From Alphaproteobacteria bacterium (lineage in GTDB: Bacteria > Pseudomonadota > Alphaproteobacteria > Rhodospirillales > WMHbin7): a DNA stretch of 64,000 nucleotides. Position numbers and translations under genes: made by a program. The DNA is taken from assembly GCA_015231795.1 (NCBI GenBank), contig JADGAX010000003.1, positions 186,001 through 250,000 of the forward strand, read 5' to 3'. Position 1 is the stretch's first letter; every line of letters starts with the position of its first letter. Of the stretch, positions 28,350 to 36,875 are shown one piece after another. The notes under the pieces were generated by a model. The model did no database searches, was not told the origin of the DNA, and saw only the letters and a program-made list of their open reading frames with translations.

Positions 28350-28961
28350 TCAGTCTTCGACCAACCCCTGCATGGCCAGCGTCGCATAGGTTTCGGCGAT
28401 TTCCTCCAAGCTGGCGCCCTTGCCTGGACGGTACCAACGGCTCATCCAGTTCAGCATTCCCAGCAGCCCGAAGGCCACCATCTTGGGGCTAAGGCCAGGC
28501 TTGAAACTGCCGCTTTCCTGGCCCTGGCGCACCAGTTCCGACCACAGGTCGGTGTAGTTTTTCCACATGCCGCGCAATTCTTCGAGTTTCTCGTCTTCGC
28601 TGAGATTCGACAATTCGCGCATGGTCAGCGTCAGTTCCAGATAGCCGGGGGCCAGCGATTGGACATGGCTGAGAATGGCGGTTTTCAGCTTTTCTGGAAA
28701 TCCCATCGGGGCGTCCAGAATTTGCTGGATCGACAACAAAAGCGCAGTGCTTTGCGGAAGCACGATCTCGGCCAGGATCTCGTTGCGGCCCTTGAAATAA
28801 TAATAGATGGCCTCGCGCTTAACGCCGACGGCTTGCGCGATATCCTCGATCGAAGTCTGGCCGACACCCTTGGCCTCGAAAATCTCGGCGGCGCAGCGCA
28901 GGATTTCATCCCGGCGCGACGGTGAGGTTTCGTTTTTTCTGTACGGCAATCGGGATCCCAT
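28350..28961 (-). CDS. TetR-family transcriptional regulator
   Basis: 203 residues. The N-terminal helix-turn-helix (DEILRCAAEIFEAKGVGQTSIEDIAQAVGVKREAIYYYFKGR, read in parts) is a clear TetR_N domain at about 15-60. The C-terminal half resembles TetR_C domains that bind acyl-CoA-type ligands. Convergent with the EAL gene. The next operon on the plus strand contains a MaoC-like hydratase, which could be a target. Confidence 0.9.
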   Translation of the reverse strand: MGSRLPYRKNETSPSRRDEILRCAAEIFEAKGVGQTSIEDIAQAVGVKREAIYYYFKGRNEILAEIVLPQSTALLLSIQQILDAPMGFPEKLKTAILSHVQSLAPGYLELTLTMRELSNLSEDEKLEELRGMWKNYTDLWSELVRQGQESGSFKPGLSPKMVAFGLLGMLNWMSRWYRPGKGASLEEIAETYATLAMQGLVED

Positions 28962-29063
28962 GATACCCCCAACCTCGTTCTGGTGCGTTTTGTTTTAGGA
29001 AAACCTAATGTTTAATTACGCATACCATAGCAGATTTAAGAAAAAGCCACTATATTCAGAGTC

Positions 29064-29291
29064 ATGCTGAATCGACACGGCATCCACCTGCCCCGCAGCC
29101 GCAAGAAACGCCTGATTCTGGGCTGGGCCTTGGTGCTGGGCGGCATATTGGGCTTCCTGCCGGTCGTGGGCTTCTGGATGTTGCCCGTCGGCGTTGCCGT
29201 GCTGTCGGTCGATTTGCCGCGCATCCGCCGCTTCAGGCGCAGATGCGTGGTTTTGTGGGGCAGGCGCAATGGAAAGGAAAAGCGCACATGA
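29064..29291 (+). CDS. Small PGPGW-like membrane protein
   Basis: 75 residues. Basic N-terminus (RSRKKRLILGW), two hydrophobic segments at about 18-36 and 36-50 (ALVLGGILGFLPVVGFWMLPVG), then a basic C-terminus rich in Arg. The FLPVVGFWMLPVG and VDLPRIRRFRRR pattern resembles putative PGPGW transmembrane proteins. Its TGA overlaps the next ATG (ATGA at 29288-29291), so translation is coupled. Confidence 0.7.
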   Translation: MLNRHGIHLPRSRKKRLILGWALVLGGILGFLPVVGFWMLPVGVAVLSVDLPRIRRFRRRCVVLWGRRNGKEKRT

Positions 29292-29758
29292 GCATTGGCA
29301 TTGAAGGGGCCGAGCGCTGGTTCGAAGACTACCGCCAGGGTGCCGTGCATCGTTTCGGATCGATCATGGTCGAGGAACGAGAGCTGTTGGATTTCGCCAA
29401 GCGCTTCGATCCGCAGAGCATTCATACCGATCCCGACAAGGCGGCCGCAGGACTGTTCAAGGGGCTGATCGCCAGCGGTTGGCACACCGGCGGGTTGATG
29501 ATGAATCTGTACGCCCGCTATTATCTTTCGGAATGTTCCAGCATCGCTTCGCCCGGCATCGATGAATTGCGCTGGCCAGCACCCGTGCGGCCGGGCGATC
29601 AGTTAAGCGTGCGGGTGACCATCGAGGAAGCCAGGCCTTCGGCCTCGAAACCCGACCGCGGGCTGGTCCGGACCCTGATCGAAGTGCTTAATCAGAAGGA
29701 CGAGATCGTCATGAGCATGCGGGCCATGAACATGATATTGCGAAAGCCAAATCCATGA
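29288..29758 (+). CDS. MaoC-like hydratase (hot-dog fold)
   Basis: 156 residues from [16 protein letters not shown]. The MaoC/NodN signature is present: [17 protein letters not shown] with the catalytic-type Asp and His, then [16 protein letters not shown]. Such enzymes hydrate enoyl-CoA or act on related thioesters. Start and stop overlap by 4 bases with neighbours on both sides, marking a tight operon (small TM protein - MaoC - hisI). Confidence 0.88.
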   Translation: MSIGIEGAERWFEDYRQGAVHRFGSIMVEERELLDFAKRFDPQSIHTDPDKAAAGLFKGLIASGWHTGGLMMNLYARYYLSECSSIASPGIDELRWPAPVRPGDQLSVRVTIEEARPSASKPDRGLVRTLIEVLNQKDEIVMSMRAMNMILRKPNP

Positions 29759-30138
29759 AACGCATCTTCAGCCAAATTACCTTTGATTCCCAAGGCCTGA
29801 TCCCAGCCATCGCCCAGGATCACCAGACCGGTCAGGTGCTGATGATGGCCTGGATGAATCGCGAGGCGTTGGAAGAGACCCTCAGCACCGGCCATGTCTG
29901 TTATTGGTCGCGCTCAAGATCCAAGCTGTGGCGCAAGGGCGAAAGTTCCGGCCAGCAGCAGCGCTTGGTCGAACTGCGCATCGATTGCGACGGCGACACC
30001 ATTTTGATGAAGGTCGAGCAGAAGGGGGTGGCCTGCCATACCGGGCGCAGAAGCTGCTTTTATCGCCTAGCCAAGGATGGCGCTTGGGCCGAAACCGATC
30101 CGGTGCTGATCGATCCCAAGGATTTGTACGGCCAATAG
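29755..30138 (+). CDS. hisI: Phosphoribosyl-AMP cyclohydrolase
   Basis: 127 residues; catalyses the third step of histidine synthesis. Seen: [27 protein letters not shown] (read in parts), the metal-binding Cys/Asp segment [15 protein letters not shown], and [11 protein letters not shown]. It is monofunctional (no HisE part), usual in alphaproteobacteria. Overlaps the MaoC gene by 4 bases; tRNA-Leu lies 45 bases downstream. Confidence 0.95.
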   Translation: MKRIFSQITFDSQGLIPAIAQDHQTGQVLMMAWMNREALEETLSTGHVCYWSRSRSKLWRKGESSGQQQRLVELRIDCDGDTILMKVEQKGVACHTGRRSCFYRLAKDGAWAETDPVLIDPKDLYGQ

Positions 30139-30183
30139 AGGTGACAGCCGGTTCTGGCCGTGTTAGCCAGAGACATCCCCGAC

Positions 30184-30271
30184 GCCCGCTTGGTGGAATG
30201 GTAGACACAACAGACTTAAAATCTGTCGGAGGGCAACCTCCGTGCCGGTTCAAGTCCGGCAGCGGGCACCA
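30184..30271 (+). tRNA. tRNA-Leu(TAA), intact, with encoded CCA
   Basis: The acceptor stem GCCCGCT pairs with AGCGGGC. The anticodon arm ACAGA-CTTAAAA-TCTGT gives anticodon TAA. A long variable arm (CGGAGGGCAACCTCCG) marks a class II tRNA, and the T arm GCCGG-TTCAAGT-CCGGC is perfect. Ends ACCA. Its 3' two thirds are repeated at 46058 and 54330, making it the integration target of the elements to the right. Confidence 0.97.
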
Positions 30272-30279
30272 AATATCAA
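30214..30279 (+). repeat. attL: 3' part of tRNA-Leu plus adjacent bases (copy 1)
   Basis: 66 bases running from the anticodon loop to just past CCA are identical to 46058-46123, and the first 59 also match 54330-54388. This is the standard footprint of a tRNA-targeting tyrosine integrase. This copy keeps the working tRNA. Confidence 0.95.
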
Positions 30280-30335
30280 GGACTTAGCAGAATTTACGAA
30301 TTAGATTTCCTTATGCGTCATCTGAAAATTAAGAA

Positions 30336-30363
30336 TTTGTCCCCCATCTGTCCCCCATTTTTA
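30336..30363 (+). repeat. Left terminal direct repeat of element 1 (probable integrase arm site)
   Basis: 28 bases containing two copies of TGTCCCCCAT, identical to 45919-45946. One copy lies about 60 bases inside the left att, the other just upstream of the integrase gene. This fits arm-type integrase binding sites. Confidence 0.8.
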
Positions 30364-30470
30364 TGCGACGCCCTGGACACTTATGTTGCGCGGGAATACG
30401 CTTCTCGTTGCCTACCGGTGCGGCTTTTTCACCTGGGGCATCGCGATGTCTCCCACAAGGGAGTTTTCCG

Positions 30471-30686
30471 ATGGTCCAGTATGACAAGCAGCTCGTAACG
30501 AAGAAGGAGCTAAGGACAGTCTGTGGCATCCCATATTCGCCTCAGCACATTGCGCGTCTTGAAGCGGCAGGCCAATTCCCCAAGCGGGTACAGCTTGGCC
30601 CTTGCAGGGTCGCGTGGCTGTTGATTGAGGTGGAGGCATGGGTAAGCGAGCGAATCGCAATTCGTGATGCGTCCGTGACACACTGA
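30471..30686 (+). CDS. AlpA/excisionase-like DNA-binding protein
   Basis: 71 residues from MVQYDKQLVTKKELRTVCG. The pattern TKKELRTVCGIPYSPQHIARLEAAGQFPKRV is an AlpA-type winged helix-turn-helix (MerR-like), common as excisionase or activator of integrase genes. AAGGGAG about 8 bases upstream fixes ATG 30471, so the longer frame is not used. First gene inside element 1. A strong hairpin follows at 30707-30740. Confidence 0.8.
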   Translation: MVQYDKQLVTKKELRTVCGIPYSPQHIARLEAAGQFPKRVQLGPCRVAWLLIEVEAWVSERIAIRDASVTH

Positions 30687-30706
30687 TGCTTCCTTCCAAG
30701 GGGCGG

Positions 30707-30745
30707 GAAATGGCCGGGGTGCACACTCGGCCATTTCTTTATAAT
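30707..30745 (+). terminator. Repeated hairpin, copy 1, after the AlpA-like gene
   Basis: A perfect 10-bp stem (GAAATGGCCG / CGGCCATTTC) with an 11-base loop containing GTGCAC, followed by TTTATAAT. The stem-loop core is repeated at 31651-31687 after the next gene with one change in its first 25 bases. Confidence 0.75.
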
Positions 30746-30791
30746 ATTGTCTGTTGCCAAAACCGGACCGAAGACCACGAAAGGATTTTGC

Positions 30792-31643
30792 ATGTCGCAA
30801 AGTAGCAACGGGCATAGCGAACACATTCTTTTCGAGATGATGAAGCGGATTGAACCAAGACTGCAAGAACTCTTGGCTCAGAACGGAGTTGAAAGTCCGA
30901 ATCAACTTTCAAAAGATCGGGCAAGAGATATTTTTTTACAAGCCACAATTGAGGTGGCGTCCAAATTCCATGGCGCGAACATTGAATGCCTTCGACATGG
31001 CTTAATGTCGTTTCATCATGATGAGTTCCTTCCTTCATTTAAGCGAGCAAGGGTCATGGTAGAAAAGGAAACAAGCGCCTTTGGTTTATCAGCGGGAATT
31101 GATGCTGCAATCGTACTCAGTGGATTTGGCTTGCCCGTAGTTCCTCTTGATAAGAGAACGACTATGCCACTTGGGAACGCGTCTAACGACATAGATGAAG
31201 TCAGAAAAATCTTTTTAAAATACAAGACTGCTTACGTCGGCTACTCGACATGCAAAGCACCATTCTATTTTCTTGCTACTGACTGCATCAAAACGCTGCA
31301 AGAACGAATCAAAACTCATCCCGCCTTGAAACAAGTTCACGAATTATTCCAAAGGAGCGGGGCTCGATTTCCAGCGTTCAACGGCGAAAATTTCAGGCAC
31401 GGGGGAATGTTGTTCGCACGAGAGCAGGCGGACAAAATTTCTTCAGTCCTCCTCGAAGACCACAGCCCACACAATGGCTCAATAGCGCTTTACGCTGGAT
31501 GGGAAGAAAACGGACGTCCTGAAGGGTCTTCAAAAAGCGGATACATTCCTGTGCCAAGTCGCTTCCTTTTAAGCGCAATAACTGATCCTGAATTTGCAAC
31601 ATGGGTTTGGCGTCCAGTTGGCGCAAGGGCCTGCATTCATTGA
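30792..31643 (+). CDS. Unidentified protein with weak PrimPol-like resemblance
   Basis: 283 residues, cytoplasmic, AT-richer than the core genes. AAAGGA precedes ATG 30792. The middle (AAIVLSGFGLPVVPLDKRT..P, later KTAYVGYSTCKAPFYFLATDC) follows the layout of bifunctional DNA primase/polymerase N-terminal domains, but the paired catalytic acids of that fold are not evident. It could be a degenerate primase or a different fold. It lies between two copies of a repeated hairpin, as if gene plus hairpin formed a unit. Confidence 0.55.
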   Translation: MSQSSNGHSEHILFEMMKRIEPRLQELLAQNGVESPNQLSKDRARDIFLQATIEVASKFHGANIECLRHGLMSFHHDEFLPSFKRARVMVEKETSAFGLSAGIDAAIVLSGFGLPVVPLDKRTTMPLGNASNDIDEVRKIFLKYKTAYVGYSTCKAPFYFLATDCIKTLQERIKTHPALKQVHELFQRSGARFPAFNGENFRHGGMLFAREQADKISSVLLEDHSPHNGSIALYAGWEENGRPEGSSKSGYIPVPSRFLLSAITDPEFATWVWRPVGARACIH

Positions 31644-31650
31644 AAGCGAG

Positions 31651-31687
31651 ATGGCAGGGGTGCACACTCGGCCATCCCTTTTTATAA
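31651..31687 (+). terminator. Repeated hairpin, copy 2
   Basis: Same core as 30710-30745 (ATGGC-GGGGTGCACACTC then GGCCAT) with a shorter stem, followed by CCCTTTTTATAA. It lies just after the 30792-31643 stop. The shape is terminator-like, but the shared loop sequence suggests more than a generic terminator. Confidence 0.7.
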
Positions 31688-31709
31688 CGCGGCATTCCTT
31701 GGGGGAGAA

Positions 31710-32471
31710 ATGAAGCGGTATTACATTCTAGGTTCCATTCTGTATGCCTTCTGCTTTTCGGCTGTAATTTCAAGCATTCTCTACGATGAAACGAAAAGGC
31801 AGCTTGCGGCACTTGAAATCAAAGGGCAGGCGATAGCATCTCGTGTGGAGCCGTTTGATAAATGGCTGCGCAATAACCGCGATGTGTATTACCAAGGATC
31901 ATGCCAAGCCCCGTCCCGACCAAGCAATATGTGCACGACTGAAAATGATGCGCGGGCGCGAGCGGTTGTAAAATGCGGGTTCGAGTGGCAGGGCTGTTCA
32001 GGCGTAAAGGCGTTGCTGAACGGCAAGGGCGACTCACCAATTATGGGGTACATCGCAAACGTGGGCTGCAATTCCATCACGGCAGACATGAAAGGTGAGA
32101 GCTATTCCGAAGCAAACTTAGCACTCGATACGATTGAGGCCATAGCTGAAAGCTACTGTACGCATGATGACAGCTTCTTCAGCAAGCTCGCATGCTTTAT
32201 AACGTCCGTCTCAAAAATTGAAAAGAAACTAACTCTGATCGCTTGCATCAAACGCGAGACAAACGAATGCTACAATGCCTACGTGAGTTGGAAATCGGCA
32301 GCCGAAAAATACAACATATGTGTCGATTGCGTTGCGAGATTAAAGTCTGCGAGAGCCGAAATGCTGGATGTGGACAACCAAGTTGCAAAGCTGAAGCGAG
32401 GATTCGTCTATCAACAGATCGGGGGGCTGGAACGAAAGTTTGGACCATATTTCAGGCCAAAGAAACGATAA
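31710..32471 (+). CDS. Membrane-anchored Cys-rich periplasmic protein, unknown
   Basis: 253 residues. An N-terminal hydrophobic segment (about 5-25, ILGSILYAFCFSAVISSIL) acts as anchor or uncleaved signal. The rest is probably periplasmic, with about ten Cys in pairs (GSCQAPS, MCTTE, KCGFEWQGC, ICVDCV), so several disulfides are likely. GGGGGAG precedes ATG 31710. AT-rich accessory gene, no family recognised. A T-rich stretch after the stop separates it from the convergent transfer genes. Confidence 0.65.
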   Translation: MKRYYILGSILYAFCFSAVISSILYDETKRQLAALEIKGQAIASRVEPFDKWLRNNRDVYYQGSCQAPSRPSNMCTTENDARARAVVKCGFEWQGCSGVKALLNGKGDSPIMGYIANVGCNSITADMKGESYSEANLALDTIEAIAESYCTHDDSFFSKLACFITSVSKIEKKLTLIACIKRETNECYNAYVSWKSAAEKYNICVDCVARLKSARAEMLDVDNQVAKLKRGFVYQQIGGLERKFGPYFRPKKR

Positions 32472-32517
32472 GCAGAACGCCGAAGTTTTTTTAATCTGGT
32501 AGGTGGGAGACATCTTC

Positions 32518-33372
32518 CTAAAAAAGACGAATCGGCTTTTGATCCCCTATCTTCCGCCATCCTTCCCGAAAATCCGCCATCAATTCCGGCAGGGTTTTGA
32601 AAAAGAAGAACGGGCGGAAATGTGCGCCGAAGTCGGCGCGTTGCGAGAGGTTGCGCAGGGTCAGTTCAAGCGCCTTGTCGTCCTCAAACACTGCTAGAAT
32701 ACGCGGGCTGTGCGGATAATCAAACTGCCGCTCTATGGCCTGTTCGCCGATGGCATAGCGGTATTCGGCCAGCTTGTCGCTCATGCGCTTGGTGCGGTGT
32801 TGGTTGTACATTTCCAGCACGAACAGGCGTGGCGTTCCGTTGCCGTCGGTCAATTGCATAACGCTATCGGGAATGATGCCCGTTCCGTTCACAAGGTCAA
32901 TCTTGGTCAAGGCACGGCGGCGCGGCTTGGTCTTGCTGCGGTTGGCCCCGGCAACGTCGAAATAGGAAACCATGAAATCGACGTTGTGCTTGTGTTCGGC
33001 GGCCCACAGACGCACGGCAATTTCGCAATCAATCGTGTGCAAGCGGTGCATGAAGCCGTGGCGGACCAGCACTACGCCACGCGGAAAGGGCACGTCCGAA
33101 ACTTCCATGCCCAAAGCACCGGCCAAAACTTTGGCCCCTTGCTCGGTCAGGTAATGCGCGGTGGGGATGCGCCCAACGCCCGGCATGGCCCCGTGATCGA
33201 TCCGCCCCAGCCAAGGGCGCTTGCCGCTCGCCAGATCGCGCAGCACGGTATAAAGATGCGTGGAATGGGCCGCCACTTTCAGGCGCAGCATTTGTTCCGC
33301 CGTGAGGTAGCGATACAGCCTCAAGGCATCAAGAATGCGGAACTCGGTTTCGGTTAGCGTGGTGATGCTCAT
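32518..33372 (-). CDS. Replication-relaxation family protein
   Basis: 284 residues. An N-terminal winged helix (TETEFRILDALRLYRYLTAEQMLRL) is followed by HYLTEQGAKVLAGAL and a C-terminal alpha/beta region, matching the Replic_Relax family seen on mobilisable elements beside coupling-type ATPases. It probably helps process element DNA for replication or transfer. Overlaps the ATPase gene upstream by 4 bases (same operon). Confidence 0.82.
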   Translation of the reverse strand: MSITTLTETEFRILDALRLYRYLTAEQMLRLKVAAHSTHLYTVLRDLASGKRPWLGRIDHGAMPGVGRIPTAHYLTEQGAKVLAGALGMEVSDVPFPRGVVLVRHGFMHRLHTIDCEIAVRLWAAEHKHNVDFMVSYFDVAGANRSKTKPRRRALTKIDLVNGTGIIPDSVMQLTDGNGTPRLFVLEMYNQHRTKRMSDKLAEYRYAIGEQAIERQFDYPHSPRILAVFEDDKALELTLRNLSQRADFGAHFRPFFFFKTLPELMADFREGWRKIGDQKPIRLF

Positions 33373-35177
33373 ACAAAATCGATCTTATGGGGTTTCGGCG
33401 GGCCTGAGCGGTGCGATTGGGCATTGGGTGGCGTCTCGGTGCCAGAGTGGCTTGAAGGGGCCGTAGCGCCCTCGGCTGTCGGTTCAACGCTGGGCCGGTA
33501 ATAGGCGGCAAGCTGTTCGGACTTCACGGCCTTCCAGGCTTCGGCGTCGATATGATCGCGCACACGGGGCACGGTCAGTTTGAAGGCCGGGGTGTTGCCC
33601 GATACCTTGACGTAATACTGCCCAACGGAAAGTGCCTGCAAGGCGTCCAGACCAACGCTCATGCGTTCGTCCATCGGCTTTAGGGTTCGCACGTCATTCA
33701 TGCCGCAAAACTTGACGGCGGTATTGCCCACCACAGCGGCAGCCAAGTCGCGGTCCATGTCTTGCGCGAAAGTTTGTTGGGCAAGGGTGAGGTGCAATCC
33801 GTATTTGCGGCTTTCGGTCAAAATGGTTTGAACGCTGGGGGATAAAAAATTCTGGCACTCGTCCACAAACACATGCACGGGAACGCGCTGGGATTCCGGG
33901 ACACTTTCGCGCCTGATCGCCAAGCCTTGCAGCATGGCAAGAACGAAGCTGCCAAAGGTAGGGCTGGTTTCCGCCCCGATGCCGCCCTTGGGCAAAGCGA
34001 AGATCACGATCTTGCCCGCATTGACCGCCTCTTCCAGATTGACGGTTGAGCGCCCCACCAACAGGCGATACAGCACCGGGGAATTCAGCAGGCTTTGAAT
34101 GCGGGTATAGAGGGCGGATTTCGTGCTATCGAATTGCTTTTCATAGAAACGTTCATGGAAAAAATCGCGGTGCGCTGGCACGCTCGAACGGCAACCGATT
34201 TCCCATAGTTCCCTGTTGCGCTTGTCGTCCATGAAACTTTGCAAATCGCGGATGCTGGCCCCTTCGCATTTCAGCAGGGTTGAGATGCAGGGAATGAGCA
34301 ATGCGCCCATATTGCCAGACAAGCCGCTGTGCCCGGCCCTGCGCATCAGTTCATCGAAGACGCTGGCAATCTGTTCGGCCATGACATGCACGGCGCTTTC
34401 GGATTGGTCGGCCAATTCAAACGGGTTGATGGTGGGCGTTTTGTCACGGGCCAAGCTGGGGTGCAAATAGACCAGCCGCCCGGAATTGGCAACGCCAGGG
34501 AATCTGGCAACTTGTTCGGCCAAATCGCCGTGCGGATCGATCAGCACCAAACTTACCGGAGCTTGGCTTTTCAAATAGGCGCTAAACAGCACCTTCAACA
34601 ATTCGCTCTTGCCGCTTCCCGATTGGCCCGTGATGTAGCTATGCCTCTTGCGTGCGTCTTCGGGAATCAGCACGGGGAGGCGGCGATAAAAAAAACCGTA
34701 GAGGGATGAAGCCGCCTTCTCAAGATACGCCATATAGCCCGGCCAATCAGGCGAATGGCTGTCAGGATCATAAATTCGGGATAGCTGTTCCTCAAGCGGC
34801 GAGGGGGAGAGGTGTTCGGCATAGAAGTTGGGGTTATTGCGATTTTGCTGGTCAAATTCCTGGCGGCGCTTGGTGTTGTCGATGCGTTGCAGGCGTTCGC
34901 GGATTGAGATAACGCGCTTTAGCGCGGTTAGATATTCGCCGTAGTTCAGGAAGTTCAGATCGTCGAGCCGGGCCTTTTGCCCTTCCGTGAACTTGATCGG
35001 CACCCGGCTGGCAAGGCGCACCTTGGTCAGGCGTTGCGAGACGATGGCCCGGCAGGCATCGGGGCTATCGGCCAATTCTGTTTCGCCGACGGCGTGAAGG
35101 CCTTCAAGATTTCCGTCCGCCGGATGCGCCAAGCCCAGAACATTCAGGGCCTTGCGTTCGTAATCTTCCGCGCCCAT
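33369..35177 (-). CDS. T4CP/VirD4-like ATPase (HerA/FtsK superfamily)
   Basis: About 602 residues. Walker A ITGQSGSGKSELLKV near residue 180, LVLIDPHGDLAEQVA right after, Walker B VHVFVDECQNFLSP, and TLAQQTFAQDM are typical of coupling-protein ATPases that pump DNA. No N-terminal membrane segment is seen, unlike canonical VirD4, so it is a soluble T4CP-like type often found on integrative elements. ATG 35177 with GGGGG upstream is preferred to an upstream TTG. Operon with the replication-relaxation gene. Confidence 0.88.
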   Translation of the reverse strand: MGAEDYERKALNVLGLAHPADGNLEGLHAVGETELADSPDACRAIVSQRLTKVRLASRVPIKFTEGQKARLDDLNFLNYGEYLTALKRVISIRERLQRIDNTKRRQEFDQQNRNNPNFYAEHLSPSPLEEQLSRIYDPDSHSPDWPGYMAYLEKAASSLYGFFYRRLPVLIPEDARKRHSYITGQSGSGKSELLKVLFSAYLKSQAPVSLVLIDPHGDLAEQVARFPGVANSGRLVYLHPSLARDKTPTINPFELADQSESAVHVMAEQIASVFDELMRRAGHSGLSGNMGALLIPCISTLLKCEGASIRDLQSFMDDKRNRELWEIGCRSSVPAHRDFFHERFYEKQFDSTKSALYTRIQSLLNSPVLYRLLVGRSTVNLEEAVNAGKIVIFALPKGGIGAETSPTFGSFVLAMLQGLAIRRESVPESQRVPVHVFVDECQNFLSPSVQTILTESRKYGLHLTLAQQTFAQDMDRDLAAAVVGNTAVKFCGMNDVRTLKPMDERMSVGLDALQALSVGQYYVKVSGNTPAFKLTVPRVRDHIDAEAWKAVKSEQLAAYYRPSVEPTAEGATAPSSHSGTETPPNAQSHRSGPPKPHKIDFV

Positions 35178-35479
35178 TGCAGCCCCCAAGGCATACAGTC
35201 TTGCACATGTATACCTTACAATCTATATTCTACATGTCAAACAATGAACTGAGCGTGAATTCTAATTACAAAACGCTCCATTCCATTCCGCTTTGAACTT
35301 TAAGCTTCCTCATTCGCTTATCGCTCATTCGTCAGCTTAAACCTCAAACCGTCATGGCCTGTCGCGTTGCCGCCCACACCCCGGCACCCGCCCCTTCGTG
35401 CTTCGCACGGCCAATGGGAAAAGCCCTCATTGAGGGCTTTTAGGGGAATGCCAGGATAGGGGAGGGAAGCGGGCGGCTG
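35178..35479. other. Intergenic region before the ATPase operon
   Basis: 302 bases; AT-rich at 35190-35330 (presumed promoter of the minus-strand operon). A strong inverted repeat at 35419-35441 is a terminator for the upstream minus-strand gene. Confidence 0.5.
35419..35441 (-). terminator. Rho-independent terminator (works on both strands)
   Basis: AAAAGCCCTCA and its exact complement TGAGGGCTTTT with a minimal loop, 39 bases past the stop of the 35480-36055 gene. The A/T ends give a U tract in either direction. Confidence 0.85.
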
Positions 35480-36055
35480 TCAGTTGGCGAACAAAGATTG
35501 CCACCAAGGCGAGGCGGCTTTCTTCTCGCGGCGCGGTTTTGGCTTTCTGGGTTCGGGCTGCGGCGCGACTGACGAAACGACGATGGCCGGTTCCTTGGGC
35601 GCACCGGCCAGGGCACGGGCGGTTGGGGTGTCTTGCGCTGCCAACAGATTGGCCTGGGATTCCCGAAGGGCCACCCGCCAATTCTCGCGTTCGTGCTCAC
35701 GGTCCTTGCGCTCATGGTCCAGGGTGGCTTGCAGGCTGGATATGATTTCACCCTTGGCAGTCAGCTTGGCCCGCAACTCGGCGGCTTCATGGAAGCTTCC
35801 ATGAACTTCATCCAGGCTTTCATGCTTGCGGGGTGAAGCGTTCGCCAAAGGCTTCAGCTTGCCGAAGACGCTTTCCAGGACGGCAACCGATACCAGCTTA
35901 ATCCGTCCATCCATCTTGATGGCTTTGGCCGGTATCTGCCCGGATGCCAGCTTGTTTTGCAAAGTGCGCCGGGTAACGCCTGCCAACAAGGCGGCCATCT
36001 CAAGATTAATGAAGGGTGGAAGCTTACCGGCTGGGCCGTGAAGGGGTGCATTCAT
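35480..36055 (-). CDS. MerR-like HTH plus coiled-coil plasmid-type protein
   Basis: 191 residues. Residues 15-60 (FINLEMAALLAGVTRRTLQNKLASG..) are a MerR/excisionase-type DNA-binding domain. A coiled coil follows at about 85-135 (EAAELRAKLTAKGEIISSL), then a Pro-rich basic tail ending PWWQSLFAN. The layout resembles plasmid KfrA-like or replication/partition accessory proteins. Divergent from the next two small genes. Confidence 0.7.
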   Translation of the reverse strand: MNAPLHGPAGKLPPFINLEMAALLAGVTRRTLQNKLASGQIPAKAIKMDGRIKLVSVAVLESVFGKLKPLANASPRKHESLDEVHGSFHEAAELRAKLTAKGEIISSLQATLDHERKDREHERENWRVALRESQANLLAAQDTPTARALAGAPKEPAIVVSSVAPQPEPRKPKPRREKKAASPWWQSLFAN

Positions 36056-36185
36056 GGAAGGGGGGGTGAAGTTTCACGGAAATTATGCCCCCGCTTCGTG
36101 AAACTGGCAAATCGCGCCATATTCCCATTCGGCCAAAAGCTGTGTAGCCTTAGGGGGCGGAAGGCACAGGGGAGGGAAGCCGCCA

Positions 36186-36416
36186 ATGTTTGATATGTTC
36201 AATCCAGTTTTGCGCGAGGCCAAAAAGCGGGCCAAAGAGGAATACAGGCAACGGCTGATTCAGGGCAAAGCCGATGCCATGATGCGCCATGCCAGAGAAT
36301 CGGCGGACGAAGAACTTGCCAGCAAGGAACAATTCCGCCGGAGCTTTCCAAAGAATTTTAAGATGTTCCTGGCGATGGCTGCGGGCCTGCTTATCGCCAT
36401 AGCGCTTTCGAAGTGA
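36186..36416 (+). CDS. Small tail-anchored membrane protein
   Basis: 76 residues: a charged helical N-terminal region (LREAKKRAKEEYRQRL) and one C-terminal membrane segment (MFLAMAAGLLIAIALSK) at about 60-76. GGGAGGG lies upstream. It is one base from the next gene, a coiled-coil protein, so the two probably act together at the membrane. Function unknown. Confidence 0.65.
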   Translation: MFDMFNPVLREAKKRAKEEYRQRLIQGKADAMMRHARESADEELASKEQFRRSFPKNFKMFLAMAAGLLIAIALSK

Positions 36417-36417
36417 C

Positions 36418-36828
36418 ATGCTGAACCGCCTGCGCCGTTTTCTAACCCGTAGCCAGGAAGGCCCGCCTGCCGATGAGGCGGGCGATGTTTCCGCCTCCCG
36501 TGAACTTGCACGGCTTGAACAGCGTCTTAGGGAAGAGAAGGTGAAAACCGAACAGCTTGCCAAGATCAGCTATGCGAAATGGAAACTGCGCAAGGAGCAG
36601 GAAAAGGAATATGCCCTCAAGTTCGGCGTGACTCTGCCATTGACCACAATGCAGCAAGAGCAGGACGATTTTTTCAGGTCGCTGGAATCGCGCATGGAGC
36701 GCCAACGCATCGACTTCATCGAACAGAACAAGGCGCTTGAATTCCAGCAAGGCGAGGAGCAGAAGCAAGAGCTTGAACGCCAATCCGCCGAATGCGTGTT
36801 GAAGGCGCTGGAAGATGATTTGACGTGA
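36418..36828 (+). CDS. Coiled-coil protein, unknown function
   Basis: 136 residues, nearly all helical and charged (ARLEQRLREEKVKTEQLAK; QGEEQKQELERQ), with no membrane segment. Cotranscribed with the tail-anchored protein just upstream. A short GC hairpin (36831-36846) follows its stop, overlapping the promoter of the toxin-antitoxin pair. Confidence 0.65.
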   Translation: MLNRLRRFLTRSQEGPPADEAGDVSASRELARLEQRLREEKVKTEQLAKISYAKWKLRKEQEKEYALKFGVTLPLTTMQQEQDDFFRSLESRMERQRIDFIEQNKALEFQQGEEQKQELERQSAECVLKALEDDLT

Positions 36829-36837
36829 AAGCGGGGA

Positions 36838-36875
36838 TTGCCCCGCCGATGGTTTACGTATATATTACGTAAACC
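36838..36875 (+). promoter_or_regulatory. Promoter and palindromic operator of the MazEF-like pair
   Basis: TTGCCC (36838-36843) and TATATT (36861-36866) are spaced by 17 bases. A near-perfect 25-base palindrome (GGTTTACGTA... ...TACGTAAACC, 36851-36875) covers the -10 and ends directly at the ATG. Transcription should start at or within a few bases of the start codon, giving a leaderless message. The antitoxin presumably binds the palindrome. Confidence 0.75.

Noticed and set aside
29882-30253. Minus-strand frame running into the tRNA-Leu gene
   Set aside because: It arises from reading tRNA sequence backwards; the HGGCPPTDFKS-type peptide is a common artefact of tRNA-Leu. The same applies to the frames at 54268-54540 and 54560-54787 (peptide SAEGIEPATL from the tRNA-Lys fragment).
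30792-31643. Assigning the gene as a functional DNA primase/polymerase
   Set aside because: Only the loose layout matches; the catalytic acidic pair is not visible, so function was left open.
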